This document shows, in pieces, positions 22,850 through 36,124 of a DNA stretch of 64,000 nucleotides. The position numbers and the translations under genes were made by a program. The DNA is taken from positions 70,725,683 through 70,789,682 of the forward strand of contig NW_023601433.1 of NCBI RefSeq assembly GCF_014898055.3. The letters run 5' to 3'. The first letter of the stretch is position 1; each line of letters starts with the position of its first letter. This DNA comes from Talpa occidentalis. Lineage: Eukaryota; Chordata; Mammalia; Eulipotyphla; Talpidae. The notes under the pieces were generated by a model. That model was not told the DNA's origin, did not search any database, and saw only the letters and a list, made by a program, of their open reading frames with translations.

Positions 22850-23590
22850 ATATACATAGAGAACTCATATAGCTCAATAACAGAAAAATAAACAATCCTA
22901 TTTTAAAAATGTGCAGAGGATATGAATAATCATTTTTCCAAAGAGAACATATGCATGGCCAATGGGTGCAAGAAAAAGTGCTCAAGATCACTAGTCATCA
23001 GGAAAATATAAATCAAATCACAGTGCGGTTTCACCTTACTCCAGTTGGAATGATTATCAAAAAGTCAAGAAATAATAAGTGTTGGGGAGAATATGGAGAA
23101 AAGGGAATTCTTGTGCATCGTTCTTGGGAATGTAAGAAGCAGAATATTTGTTCTTCTCAAGCGCATATGAAATATTCTCTAGGGCAGACCACATGTTGGA
23201 ACACAAAACATCTCAATAAATTTAAGAAGATCAAAATCATACTGAGCATCTTCTCCAATCACAATGGCATATAAGGTTAGAAATCAACTAGAAGAAGAAA
23301 AGAGGAAAATACACAAACACGTGAAGATTAAAGATGATGATACTAACAACTCTGGGGGTAACTGAAGAAATCAAAGAACTCAGAATGTATGTGGAGGTGC
23401 ATGAGAATGAAAATAACACATACCAGGATTTTTGGGATGCAGCAAAAGCAGTATTAAGAGGGAAGTTTGTAACAATACAAGCCCATATCAAGAAATAAGA
23501 AAAATCTTAAACAATCTAACGTTACACATTTTAATGGGAGAAGTGTCCAGAAAAACTGCAGATGCAGATGTGTCCAAAAAAGCACCACGC
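22850..23590 (+). mobile_element. L1 LINE ORF2 fragments, rearranged
   Basis: The first part (22860-23145) matches the late ORF2 region ('agaacatatgcatggccaatgg', 'atcactagtcatcaggaaaat'). The next part (23150-23500) matches an earlier ORF2 region ('gcagaccacatgttgg', 'ctcaataaatttaagaagatc'). So the order is disturbed: two insertions or a rearrangement. Many stops. Confidence 0.75.
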
Positions 23591-23924
23591 ATCATCACCA
23601 TTGCTATAATACTATGACTATGTCCCTTGTATATGAGTAAAGCAAAGAAGTGCCTCAGAATCCTACAGAAATTGAGTAAATATTTGCTTCAAGAGGTGGT
23701 GCATTTGCCCAGGGCAGGAATATTAATGGTGCATTGATTTCCAAAAAATGACCTTATCAAACAGAGATTAGCTTTGCCCTTTCTAGATTACTCCATTGTA
23801 TCCACCTACCCTGTTCTTTCAAGCGTCTAGCCATCTTCTTGTAAGATACATGTACTAACTAAACAGAGAAGGTCCAACCATTCTCCGCCTTAAGTGAGCA
23901 TTTCACATGGTTCAGGCATCAGGT

Positions 23925-24085
23925 GAGCAGTGTGCATACTCTAGTTTACTTTAATCCTTACAAAAACCCGTCGAATATTCTCATTTTATAGATTTAGACA
24001 TGAAAGCTATCAATGCTAAGCAAGTTTCTCAACATCACACCGAAGTTAAATGCAGAGGTAAACCCGGACCTTCAGAAACAGGTAT
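23925..24085 (+). repeat. MIR SINE
   Basis: 'ttaatccttacaaaaacccg', 'ctcattttatagatttagac' and 'tctcaacatcacaccgaag' follow the MIR consensus order. Confidence 0.7.
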
Positions 24086-24089
24086 TAAC

Positions 24090-25115
24090 TGCTCTATTTC
24101 CCACCATCTCAGGCTGCCTAGAATAACTCCACCCCCCAAGAAAATTAATGATCTCTCTCCTCTGATCCCTTGTTATTTTATTTGTGTGTTTATTATTGTT
24201 AGCATAGTGTTACACAGTTTTTGTGTCTGTCCTTTTTACATTTTGAACTTCATTCATCTAACAAATTCTCAAGGTTTGGATTCTAACAATTGGATGTTTA
24301 TATATTGGGGGATAAAACTCAAGTCTGGCAGAGTTTACATTCCATAAATGCTTCTTGAACTAATGAGTGAATGAATTCGGAAGTGAAAAGTCATGGTTTA
24401 AAGCAGCAACCTATCATTGAATTTATGTGAAAATAATAAGTGATTATGTTATGTATGTGTGTATGTCCCTGTATTGGTATGTCTAGGTCATGCCAATCCA
24501 AGGGAACAATTGGTAAAGACAATTGGTAAATACCCCAGATCTAAGTTAGAAAACTCCAGCTACAACCACCCTCAGGGGAGTCTCTGCAACTCCAACTCAC
24601 AGCGCCTCCTGGCACATTCCCAGAATCCTGGGCGTGTCTCATGTGACTGTCCATGTGACTGCCCTGGGAAAAGGGCTGCGGTCATTCCCGCTGCACTGCT
24701 GGTGGCTCCAGCCACGGCAGGCTACATGCTGTTTCTGAGTGGCTTTGCTTTCACTTTTCCTGAGGTGGCAGCCCTGCTTTCTTCCTCTTGTGATCTCTGT
24801 GCAACTAGCCCTGGCTGTTGCTGTGGGTAATTCCAATATAATCCACAAACAGACCTGTGTTTTTGGTTTCCTTTAAGATACAATTGTTCTTTTTAACCCT
24901 CTCACTTTGCTTTGCACTCATGACCTTCCTACCAACTAAGGACCAGGTGGTTTCCCTGGTGGGGAAGGGATGGGGCGAGAGGGAGGATCCTGGCCAGGGC
25001 AGTGTTGACTCTAACGGTTGCCGTGCTGTGGTCAGCATCTTCCTCCTCTCTGAAACCATGGTCAGCTTGTGTCCTTGCACATTGATGGGTCTTCCAGGCT
25101 TTGGAGGCTAAATAT
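24090..25115. other. Presumed intron 1, unique DNA
   Basis: No exon recognised. GC rises at 24540-24830, where a 123-codon open frame (24459-24830) shows no family resemblance. Confidence 0.35.
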
Positions 25116-25119
25116 GTCT

Positions 25120-25360
25120 TCAGATTGAATTACTTCTTGGTGTTAGCACTTCTACTTACTGAGGAGTTCACAGAACTAAGCCCGTCTGTTCTATGCACTT
25201 CATATGAATTTCTAGAATTCTCACTTTGACCCAGGAGGTGGTATATTATCACACCTTTTTAGAAAATGAGGTTAAGTTCCCAGGGTTACACAGCAATTCT
25301 AACAAGTGGCAGTACTGGTTTTACACCAGGCATCCTGGATGTAGATTCTTCCAGTCCTTG
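25120..25360 (+). repeat. MIR SINE
   Basis: Near full length: 'cttactgaggagttcacagaac', 'gaaaatgaggttaagttccc', 'gttacacagcaattctaacaag', 'ccaggcatcctggatg'. Confidence 0.75.
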
Positions 25361-28085
25361 GGGGAGGAGCTCCTCTGCCCCATGCAGCTCAGTGGTTCCC
25401 CAGCTTGAGGCCCACCCAGATGGGCCCACAATCAGAGGGGACATGTGCACAAAACAGAAATCCATCCAGGCTACTTATGGAAGATGACTTTGGAGAAAAA
25501 TATTAAATGTTTTTGTTTTGTTTGAAAGGATGAGTCATCTTGGGATAGTCAAAAATTCGTTCCTTTCTTGCTTAAAAATGAAAGCGTAAAAGTATTATCA
25601 GTAGCATCTTTGAGGAAGAAGAAAGAAAATTTACTAAAAAATTGAGGAAGATATTCAAACTGAGATGCCACTGAAACATGTTTGATGTACCTCAGATTTT
25701 CCTGGTGTAATTTTTTCCATGGTGTATATCACCTAATATATTTTAACACACAGTCACAGAAATGGCCATTGATAATTCCAGATTAAAAAAAAAGTGCAGT
25801 GGGACACAGTCGTGAGCTCACTGATACAGAGTTGACCACACTTGACCTTTGGGATTTTGGTGCAAAACATTGACCAAGATGCAAAAACAGAAAATTCCTC
25901 ACCCGACAGAAAGACAAGATTTGGTTGTTACTGCCATTTTTATCCATGAACAATGCTGCATATGATTTTTCTACCAGTGAAAACATCTGACTTGTATCTT
26001 AAAGAGCGAACTATAACTTCCCAACAATAGAGAAGTGATGAAGTGATGGGAAAGCACATCCCCATTAAAGTGACTTTGGAAGAATTTCGAATGACAAAAA
26101 GAAAAACACTTTACAACTGCTATGGCCATGTGGGCCCCACCTCCTCAATCTGCTTATCTCCATTTTCCACTCACCTCTGAAGGTGCTCCGTTTGTCTTCC
26201 ACCCTCAGTACTCCAGAGATAACCAACGACCTCTGTGTAGTTAAAACCAAAGGTCATTTTTCAATTCTCATGTTAACAACATTCAACATTATTATCAAAT
26301 TTCTTCAATAATTGACATTTTCTTTTTGGAGGTAGGAGATAGTGCCCTGCACGTTCAGAAACAGGATTTAATGACATACAATGTTCATAGAGTTACTTAG
26401 CACTATTTAGTACTACAAATAAATTATGTCTTCGTATCTTCAAATGGAGAATCTCAACATTTTAAAATGTGCAGAACATGCCAGCACTCTGCTGTCCATT
26501 ACCCAAACCCTGTGTTACTTTCAGCCTTTAGAGTTCACAATATAATTTTTAGGTTAATCTAAAAAAGTCATGATTTCTTCTATACTTCTTGTTTAGTTAA
26601 ACACATGAATTCTTTTTCTTTATTGCCTTAAGTATTACTGGAAGTTGAACAACTTCTTTAAATTCCAATTAAAAGCATTTGATAGGTCAGCACTTGGTAC
26701 CTAAAAGATAATCCTTCATGAGGCATAAAGAACATTTCGGTATCTTCTGACTTTGAAAATGACAATCATAGCATGGCTGCCCTGTGACAGACAGTTTTCT
26801 GCAAATGTGACTTTACATCTTTGTGAATCTTTTTGAAACTTTTTCAACCATGATTTGGCATCCAAATTTAATTTAACAGTTGAACTGTGTGTTCTCTTAC
26901 CAGTACAGATAACCCAAGTGAAATGAGGTAGGTGAATAAATGCTTTTTCTGCTCTACTCAGTTTGCACATGTGTAGTTGAGGTAGACGGTGTCAGAGTTG
27001 ATTCCTATTGGTGGTTGCCAAATTTCTTATTCTACTCTATGCATCATGATTTCAGAAGCACTGAAATACAAAAATAGGTGTGCTTGAGTTGAGGAAATAA
27101 GTTGCCTTTATTTTTTCTTTTGGTTTCCGTGGCGTTTTTTTTTTTCTGTTATTTTGCAGCAACCTATGGATTTATTTTGCAATTAGTGACACTTCACAAT
27201 ACTGACCACCAGTACTATTGTGTGGTAGATTCAGCTCTTCAGTGGCTATGTATTGTGGTGGGTTCAGTCCTGAGTGGCTATATACTGCTTTCTAAGCAAA
27301 ACCTGGACTGTGCACTCTGCCTAACACTGACCCTCCAAGCCCCAGTGGAGCACCTGGTTCTGTTACTTCAGTGATGGTTAATGAAAGGATGACTCTAATT
27401 TTTAGGAATCTTTACCAAATATCCCTTTTGCCCTCCTGAAGCTTATAAAGTATTTGACACCATTATCCCCATGCTGGGATGTTTAAGAATTTTAGCGGTC
27501 CCATAGAAAATCTTCTTTGCCCTGGAAAACATTGCTCTTCACTGTCACAGCAAAATGGAAAATTGAAGCTTGTGTGTTTTTGACCTTCTCCCCTTTATCC
27601 TTTTCTACTTTCAACTTGGAGTTGGAAGAAGAGAAGAGAAGATTAATTTGATTTAATCATCAGTCGAAATCTTACGGTCACCAGATAATTTTCATTTCAG
27701 CCTGTTTGTTAAGTAAGTCACGTAGACCCAAACATATGCTGCCTCTCCTTTTCCACCTTGACTAAGGTGTGGGTCCAAAGCCATGCCAGAGAAGAATCTT
27801 ATCTTAGAGGTAGGAGTACCCCGTTCTGGAAAGGCAGTACATGACAGAACATTCATGATCTTCTCTTTGAAGACACAACCCAGTTGTGGAGGTCTTTGGA
27901 GGCAGTGATGTGAGAGATTCTTCTCTCAGATGGGAAGGTGACTCCATGGAAACTTTTCTGTGCTGGGATGTTCCTTTTTCTTTCCTTACTTTCTTTGCAT
28001 TGGTGATGAATATGTGTCACCTCTAGGCAGATGTCTGTTTGTCTAAATGTGTTTCCATCTGTATTTTTCTTTCACACACACCTTT
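25361..28085. other. Presumed intron 1, mostly unique DNA
   Basis: 2.7 kb without a recognised gene. AT-rich, with few old repeat traces. Open frames here (for example 27102-27374) are short and lack any known domain. Confidence 0.35.
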
Positions 28086-28397
28086 CTTTTTTTTTTTTTA
28101 AAGATTTATTTCATTATTTTATTTATTTATTTTTTATTTATTTATTTATACAGCACTGGGTACAGTCAGAAGCGCGGGAGGGTGAGAGAATTCACCAGAG
28201 CCAGAGCGGGGAGCAGAGCAGGCAGAAGGACCGAAGTACACTGCTGAGGGGAGCAGCGGGCGGCAGGAGAGGTCTGCGCGCCATGTGGGACCCTCCTCTG
28301 GTGGCCGGGGAGCAGCCGGTGATTGAACCGGCGATGCAGAGGCTGCGGGCAGCTTTGCAAACCCAGCGCTCAACCGCTGCGCCACCAGGGAGGCCCT
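28086..28397 (-). mobile_element. tRNA-derived SINE (long, GC-rich subfamily) with (TTTA)n tail
   Basis: Full length, with the cggtggccggggagcagc segment that marks the younger subfamily. The A-tail has expanded to (AAAT)n-like repeats. Flanking acacacacct at 28073-28084 and 28400-28411 is the probable target duplication. Confidence 0.9.
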
Positions 28398-29075
28398 GCC
28401 ACACACACCTCTCTTGCTGTGCCTCTGTTGTCTGTGTGACTTGTTTTCTGGATAAGGCAGGGGAGTAACGAAAGAGACTTGAGTTTGAGTACTGCCCACC
28501 CATGCATTAGGTGGGATCTTGGGCCATTTACTCTAAACCCTGACTATAAACTCATCTATGAAAATTCAAAAACATGTTATCTCCCGCTACATGACTTTTA
28601 TGAGATCTGGGTGAGATAACTTACCAGCAGTGCACAGGATAGATTTTTTTTTTCTTTAACTTAGTCTTTTCCCCCTTATATCCCCCACCCACCTTCCTCT
28701 TCTTTTTTTTCTTTGTTTTATTTTTTTTTTTTTTGAACTCAGGTCTGTCTGAGTTAAAAGGGTGCTTCTTTTTCTTCCCAACACCAAAAATGTAAATAAT
28801 GCACACCCACACACGCTTCACCCAAATTCACTCATTCTTACATTTTGCCATGTTTGTTCTATTTTTTTCACCAGAGACATTCTCTTACATCCACAGTACA
28901 CACTCTGGAAAGTTAATTGAGTCAATACCTTTTCTGACACACAATCTGTAATCCTAAATTCCAAATTATCCCAACAAATCCTGTTTTTTTATTATTTTTT
29001 TTAAGAATCCAAAACAGTCCATTTGTTTTGCATCTTGTCCCTCAGTTTGGATTTGTCTGATTGATTTCTCTCGAC
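28398..29075. other. Presumed intron 1, T-rich DNA
   Basis: Several oligo-T runs (28645-28735). No gene. Confidence 0.35.
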
Positions 29076-29625
29076 AACTAAGTGTTACCGGTGAGATGCC
29101 ACATCCTCTTACATCCCATCAGGGTTAAGTTCAGAGTGTTCCATCAAAGTTTGATTTGGTTAAATATTTTTGTAAGTGATAATTAATATGCTTCTCTGTA
29201 TCACTGACTTTGACTTCTTTTTTTTTTTTTCTAAGATTTATTTATTTATTTATACAAGCACTGGGTACAGTCAGAAGCACAGGAGGGTGAGAGAATTCAC
29301 CAGAGCCAGAGCAGGAAACAGAACAGGCAGACTGATGAAATACACTGCTGAGGGGAGCAGTGAGTGTGGCAGGAGAGGTCTGCACACCATGTGAGACCCT
29401 TGCCGGTGGCCAGGGATAGAACTGGCGCTGCAGAGGCTGCGGGCAGCTAAACCACTGCACCACCAGGGGAGGCCCTTGACTGAACTAAGTGTTACCGGTG
29501 AGATGCCACATCCTCATACATACCATCAGGATTATGTTCAGAGTGTTCCATCAAAGTTTGATTTGGTTAAATACCTTTGTAAGTGTTAATTAATATGCTT
29601 CTCTGTATCACTGACTTTGACTTCT
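29076..29625. repeat. 143-bp direct repeats bracketing a SINE
   Basis: The copies at 29076-29218 and 29483-29625 are each 143 bp, begin aactaagtgttaccggtgag and end gactttgacttct. They differ at 7 positions without any gap. The SINE (29219-29475) plus 7 nt fills the space between them. Confidence 0.95.
29219..29475 (-). mobile_element. tRNA-derived SINE between two 143-bp repeats
   Basis: Body and head are typical, with a deletion of about 17 nt between the B box side and the ggaggccc end. A short ttgact is found both before the T-tail (29210-29215) and after the head (29476-29481), which could be an ordinary short target duplication. Confidence 0.88.
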
Positions 29626-29844
29626 GAGTCCTGTTGAGCATACGGGGGTCTTATTCAGCCATCTCACCATCCCTACGGCTTGACTTAGCAGAGTAGCATG
29701 TTTTGCATAAATAATAGTCTCCAACCATCTTTCACCTTTGGTATCAACCAGTTGGTGTCTTTCCACCAACTATGGTGGTTGAATTGGTTTCCTCTTTTTT
29801 TCTGTCTCCCTTCATTACTTCTCCACCACTCTCCCTTAAGGCAT

Positions 29845-30540
29845 TCATTTATTCAGCAAATATTTTTGAAAGTCTGCTGTGGGCTCTATGCTTAGCACTA
29901 AGAATACAGAGGTATTGCCCTCATGCAGTTTACATAAATATATTGCACTTTAGTTTTTCTATTCATCCACTCATTCAGCAGTGTCTATCACATATCTATG
30001 TTGCTCTATTTGTTGGGACCCAACAATAAACAAAAATAGTCAAATCCCTGCCCTCACAGGGCTTGCATTCTAGTTGGTATGATGGGCAAGAATATGAACA
30101 GGGAAACAGGGTTGTGAAAAAGTTGTTTCTGAAATAGGTCAAGGAAGTCCTCAATAATGAGGGGATATTTCAACAAAGACTGAAAGGCTGTGAGGAGAAA
30201 CTATTTAGGCAAATGGGAAACAGGTTTTCAAGATGGAGAGAAAGCATACACACATGTATACTCACAGTGTTGAAGAAACAACTGGGAGGCCAGGGTGAGC
30301 AGAGAGTTAAGAGATAAAATCAGAAAGGCAAGAGCGGGGGACAGGACCATGCTAAGTAATAGGGAATATGTGAGATAAGAGAGTAGCGTGGACTAGAGGT
30401 ACTGTTTAGAAGTCGGCAGCCTGCATATGGTATTTAAAGGCATGCAACTGATGAGATCATCTAGGGAGTGAGTTTAGAGACCAGAAGAGAAACTGAATAT
30501 GGTTGATGAGAAAGCAAATGCAGAGGCGAAGGGGAGGTGC
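29845..30540 (+). repeat. Ancient interspersed repeat (LINE-like), copy 2
   Basis: 'attcatttattcagcaaatattt', 'ctcacagggcttgcattctag' and 'gaggggatatttcaacaaagactg' follow the same order as the copy at 15760. Confidence 0.5.
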
Positions 30541-31650
30541 CTAAAAGGTGGGCCGAGACCCATCAAGGATGTCTAAGACCTGAATCTTAGACCATTTGGG
30601 GCAGCCTTTAAAAAAAAAAGAATACAATATTATGAACCAATAAATCAACAACAAAAGGAAACATTTACAAAGAGTGAGAAATGGAATCACAACTAATTTC
30701 TTCAAGCACATATCATAAACATGATAAAATGCAAAAAAAAGGTCTTGTTTTCATTACTCATAATTAATTGCCTGATATATTTTTCTTACATCAGCTACAT
30801 ATTCTTTGATAACCTCTCCATGTGAGGATGAATTCAAATTAAATATTTCTATGAGGTAATAGAGAAATAATTTAGTTTTATCTCCAGTGTGGTTGTTAAA
30901 AAATTTTTATGCGAAGTTTAGAAAAAGTTTACTTTTGTATCATCTCTCTTTGGAAGGCTCCATCCGTAACTTCCTCTGTGGCTTCTTGTTCTGATGATGC
31001 TTCTTGCCCAAGAGCGAGACCTCAGAGAACTGAGGTTTTTGCTCTCACACAATATGGCATGGCACCCCATCACTCCCAAGGGCCCAGGAAATAACTAGTC
31101 CACCTCAGCCAGGACCACACACTCTTCAGCTCTGGCCCCTTCCAGTTTCTAGAGTGGTCCTGGTGGTGATAAAATGTGGCCATAATCAAGGTGACCTCAT
31201 GCAAGAAGCAGATAAGAACAAGATCTCCTTTAGATCTTCTCCTTGGACTTGAAGATGGCATCCACAGTCCATGAGATCTACCAATGATTCAGCTCTTGCT
31301 GGAGTCTTGGTGAGGTAGAGGTACTGATGGCATCCCACCAGCCCCACCTCAAGCCTTAAGACCACTCCCTACATGAGAACAGTGGGATGCCACTGCTGGG
31401 ATGCCAAAAGAGAAACACAGGCTTAGAAAGGGCACGCATGTAGACTTAAGCTTTATTAACATCAAGGCAAATTGGCTTCTGTTGGGAGGAAAATCAGGAA
31501 AGAAAGCTTTCATGGAATCCAAGTGAGGAACCTGTTTTCAAGGAAATTAAATGCTGTTTAAGATGCTAAGAATTAACCTTCTGATTTAGTAGTATGAAGG
31601 AAAATGGGAGTCTTGGCACAGTTTGGTAAAAACTGAAAAGTCTACTGTCA
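30541..31650. other. Presumed intron 1, unique DNA
   Basis: No exon or assignable repeat recognised. Confidence 0.35.
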
Positions 31651-31654
31651 AGGC

Positions 31655-31950
31655 TGGCCCATCTGGTGTCCAGTGAGGACCCTCTACCTGGTTTTCGAGT
31701 GGCTGTCATCTCATTGTATTCTCACCTGGCAGGGAGAGAGATTGGTGGAGAGAGAGAGAGAGAGAGAAAGAGAGACAGAGACAGAAACAGAGACAGAGAC
31801 TGACTCTTCTTATAAGGGCACTAATCCCAACATGAGGGTTCTACCCTCATGACCAAATTACCTCCCCAAAGCTCCAGCAATAATACTATCACACTGTGCG
31901 GGATTAGAGAGAATTTTGGACAGATACAAACATTCAACCACACCAGACTA
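31655..31950 (-). mobile_element. MaLR LTR fragment (MST/MLT-like), antisense
   Basis: 'cttcttataagggcactaatccc', 'ctaccctcatgaccaaattacc' and 'aatactatcacactg' are MaLR phrases read on the opposite strand. Confidence 0.7.
31748..31803. repeat. (GA)n / GAGACA purine repeat
   Basis: GA units followed by agagacagagacagaaacag-type repeats. It lies inside the MaLR fragment, where such purine tracts are common. Confidence 0.85.
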
Positions 31951-33240
31951 GACTCAAAGGAAAATAGAGACAATTGGGAGAGAGTGAATACAGATAACTG
32001 TTCATAGGAATTTTGTGCATAAAAATTAACATCTGTGGCTTTTATTTACAAATGAGTGAATAGAATATTCTCTATTTTTGTTTGCAAAAAAACCTAACTT
32101 ATGTTGTCTCTTTGGTTTGATGTTACAGTAGATACTAAATGTAAAAGCTGTTCCCCATTCCTTATATAGGTGCCTGAACTAGAATAAAAAGGGAACTTAA
32201 GAAAATCTCAAAATTTAAAAGTTTTTTTCAGCCCTTATATATCCAGGTGAAACTAGTCAACAACTTGTCTCCCAGAGATATAGAAAAGTGATCCTTTGCA
32301 CAGATGGAAGTGAGACTATCTGTATTCAAAAGCAATGCAATTTGAAAGCAAAAGCATTAAAAAGATGATACTTTTTAAAATATGGTAACCCATCCCATGT
32401 TCTGTGTGTGTGTGTGTGTCTCTGACAAATTCTAAGGCTTTTTTTCAAAGCACCCACTTAATGTTTTTAAATTACTGAAATAAATCATGTCATTTCATGT
32501 TTCCTTTCTCATTACAAATGTCATTTCCATCTAACTTTTCCCAACATAATACTGCTGACCTACAAACCCTCTTGTCTTGGCTGTTGCTTTTGTGTGCCCA
32601 TTCATATGAGTATCCACAGTGTCCACAAAAATGTCCTTTGTGATTGGTTGTTGTGTTAGCCTGTATTGTTCATGTGACCACAGTGATTATCCCATTAACT
32701 TCATAACTGTTTGTCAGCCTAATCATTATTTGTTTGTCTATTTCATAAAATTTTCACTGACCTCAAGTATGCCGTGCAGAGCTTGGCCCAAGAGATTTCT
32801 TCATCTTAGCTCTATAAATTTTATTTGATATTATGTGTAATTTTAAAGCTACTTCTGTTTCCTGTGTAATGGTACACAGAAGCTTTAGATTTTCTCCACT
32901 CCGCAAACATCACAAACTTTTTACCATGTGTTGTGAACCACTTCCTCTTGGTAAGTGCTCTTTGCATTTAGAAAAAATACTACACTGAAGTAATCAAGTA
33001 AAATTCAATATTTTATTTTCTAATAATTTTCTACACTTGCTGCTCCACAGTTTCCACCAGCATTTGTGATCACCTGGATTGTGTAGTACATACTCTATAT
33101 GAAGAGTGAGCTCTGTCATAAGCACATTTTAAAAAAATTTTCTCCTCTTTCATAGCTGCAGTTGGAATATTTTTTTCAAGGAAAAAATAATCTGACAAAC
33201 TTTCTTTTTGGTTTAAAAATAATAAAAAAAAATAATTTAA
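31951..33240. other. Presumed intron 1, AT-rich DNA
   Basis: No gene recognised. Short (TG)8 at 32404-32420. Confidence 0.35.
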
Positions 33241-33244
33241 AAAA

Positions 33245-33500
33245 TGATTGCCTAGGGGTTAAGTCTCAGTGCTTATCACTGCGACGGCCTGAGTTCAATC
33301 CCCAGCCAGGGAGCTAACCCACATGGCACAGCAGACCTCTCTTGTCTGCCCTCTGCTACCCTCAGCAGCGTATTTCAGTAGATCTGTCTGTTCTGCTCCC
33401 CACTCTGTCCCTGGTGAATCCTCTCAACGCCTCCCTCCAACCCTGCCCCCATACCTCTGGCCTATACCCTGGTTCTTCTATGCAAAAATAAATTAATTAA
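33245..33500 (+). mobile_element. tRNA-Glu-like SINE (subfamily B), 5' truncated
   Basis: The head reads gcctaggggttaagtctcag then a tcaccactg-like anticodon arm and gagttcaatccccagccagg, clearly closer to tRNA-Glu than the common subfamily. The first ~10 nt (cctccctggt) are missing. The body is shared with the other SINEs. Confidence 0.85.
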
Positions 33501-33674
33501 ATAAAAATTAAAATGCCAAAGCACATTGATACAGAACCTCAGATTTTTTTCCTAACCATTTTGCTCATTAAATCTATTTCTATTTTAGGTCTGGCAATCT
33601 AATTATAGACAAAGCACTGCTCAATGGCACTGAGAAATACATGATAGGATGTAGGTTTAAAAAAAGCAATGTCT

Positions 33675-33780
33675 GTTGTGGTCATCATTTCACAATCTAT
33701 ACAAACGCGATCCTTTTGTTGTACACTTGAAAATACTATAATGTTAGATATTAATTATACTTCAATACAATTTTTAAAAA
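33675..33780 (+). mobile_element. Old L1 3' end fragment
   Basis: 'gtacacttgaaaatactataatg' followed by 'attatacttcaatacaattttt' is typical of old L1 3' ends. Confidence 0.6.
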
Positions 33781-33789
33781 GATAACAAT

Positions 33790-34635
33790 CCCTATGAAAA
33801 GATGCAAACATTTTTCTTTAATTGTATTAAATGTGGAAAAATGTACAGTGTGTATGTCACATCTAGATACACAATCCTTGGCACATTGTTGAGAAGAAAC
33901 AGAATACAGAAACTGCAGAGGAAAGTTTTCCAGGGACTTGTTTAAGCTTAGAACAATGTCTGGGATGAGTAAATATTTGTTGACCATTAACAGGTTGAAT
34001 TGCCTAACTTCACACAAGGTATTTAATCTCTGAGTGCCTCAGTCTCTTCATCTGCAAAGTTGGAAAAAGTGCCCTAACAAGAGTGGTTGTGAGGGTAGAT
34101 TTAATCAGCCAACAAGTCAAGGGACAAGAATGGTGGCATCAGAGAGCAAGGACACCTAATAGTGTACTGATAGTCGTTTTATTACCAAGCAGGTAGAGTG
34201 GGGAGGAGATTCCTTTCTCTCTCTCAACCCTCTCAGCCTCAGCTGTGCTCAGAAGCAAGAGGGCATTTTTCTCCTTGGTAGATTGGTAGCAACTGCTCTA
34301 GACTTTCAACATAAAATTTTTTAACAAAAAGATAAGCATGATCTGATCCTTTCTTATTAACAGCTCCCAAAATGAATGAGATTCTAACACAGTGACAAAA
34401 TGGGCATGATTCAGTACTGTAAGCTCTTCTGCTTAAACGTACTTAATGATACTATGAAACACACATTAACCTCTTGATTTTACAGACAAGGGAAGAACCT
34501 GTAACACAGTGGGTTAAATATTTTATCAAGGTTGCTGATACGGTTGCCAAGTACAATAGACAGCAAATCTCTCTACTGAATATGAAGACGCCATTGACGT
34601 ATTGACAGCAAAGCTAGATTTGGGATGGTAGATAA
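33790..34635. other. Presumed intron 1, unique DNA
   Basis: Nothing recognised beyond chance short open frames. Confidence 0.35.
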
Positions 34636-34639
34636 GATT

Positions 34640-35200
34640 TCATAAAGGCAAAGTTGACAGAGGAGTATCTCTTTTAAAGGGAATTGCATATACAAAAAGA
34701 AAAATTTTAAAAACCTATTCTGGGAATGTCAAGGGCCCCGAATGTCAAGGGCTAGAGTTGAACCCAGAAAGACAAATTGGGGCAAATTGTGAAGGACTTT
34801 GAAAGATAGGCTAAAAACCCTGTCTAAAAAGCTTTATCATGATCTGCCACAAACATGGTCTCCTAAACAGGAGAGCAATACATGTAGGTTTCTATTTCAG
34901 ATTCTCTGTGGTAGTGGTGAGATCTGGGGGGAGATCCAGGCAGCGAGAGGCTGAGTGAGTCATGTGCCTATGGCTTGGTAGTGAGAATAAAGAAAAAGAG
35001 AAAAAATCTCCACAGAACAAACCAACAGGATTTTTTTTTTCTGAGTGTACAGAAACATGACAGTCAAGAACTATTTCACTAAGTGGACAATGACCATTAA
35101 CCACAATAGGGCATGCGGGAGTGGCAGAGAGTTCTATAAGGTGGGGTGAAGAGGGAGATGATGTTGAAAATGCCTGTCGGTACTGAATGGGTTGTTCTCA
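34640..35200 (+). repeat. Ancient interspersed repeat (LINE-like), copy 3
   Basis: 'gtgaaggactttgaaagataggctaaaaacc' parallels the same region of the copy at 15760-16440. Strongly diverged. Confidence 0.45.
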
Positions 35201-35380
35201 GGCAAGCTAATCTGACAGATAAAATAAATTCTGCCCTGATCTACATCCAAAATCACAGCTGGAACTGCTTATTCAAAAGGCTATGAATTCTGTATGCAAA
35301 CTGAGTTCAATAGGTGAGGTTAACTTTGCAACAGTACATGTCTTGCTAAACACGTATGTCAGAGTTCTTAGGATAGATTT

Positions 35381-35580
35381 TTTTTTTTTGGTCAGCCTTA
35401 CTGATATATAGCTCTCACTAACATTGTGTAAGTTTGAGGTGTGCAACATGACGGTGTGATATATGTAGATTGTGAAATGATCACCACAGTAAGCTTTGTT
35501 AGCACATCCCTCACCTCACATTGTTACAATTAATTTCTTTTAGATGTTCTATTTAAAATATGCATATTTGAAGTTTATAG
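35381..35580 (-). mobile_element. Old L1 3'UTR fragment, antisense
   Basis: A T-run is followed by 'gtgtaagtttgaggtgtgcaacatgacggtgtgatatat', the usual antisense L1M 3' end. Confidence 0.75.
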
Positions 35581-36080
35581 ATGAAATTGATATATGTGGG
35601 GAAGAGAAACCATTTGAGGATAAAAACTGAGGCTTGAAAATTTGTGCATTAGGGAAATCGTGAGCATTCGGGAAAATTCCTTTGTCATTCTGGGAACCTT
35701 AGGCAGAACTTGTGCCTAATGTGCAACCTCCCCCACACACACCTCTTCTACCACCTCCACCCAGAAATCTCATCAAAATCTGATAAAATACTTTTCTAGT
35801 TTTCTCTCAGTCAATAGTTTGTTGTTATTCCCAATATACAAATTGAACTCAGAAATGACATACTCACAAAAATATGCTAATTCCACCCAATGATGATGTA
35901 CACACTGCTGGTCTTGCAATCTGTTGCTTCACTAAGGCAGCTCCACCCCTGTTTTGGGCTATTAGCCCAAATAACACTTTGAACTCTCAGGGCTGGGTGT
36001 TTTCTTTTTCTTTTTTTAATCTTGATTGTGACTTTTGGAAATGTCACATATACAAATGGACCCAGCCCAATTTTCTCACT
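35581..36080. other. Presumed intron 1, unique DNA
   Basis: No gene or repeat recognised. Confidence 0.35.
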
Positions 36081-36093
36081 GTGTTGTGTATGC

Positions 36094-36124
<31 letters not shown>

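Noticed and set aside
28146..28503. Overlapping open frames repeated at 40258, 49789, 55541 and similar places
   Set aside because: They are translations of the GC-rich SINE in various frames. The same peptides recur wherever the SINE does.
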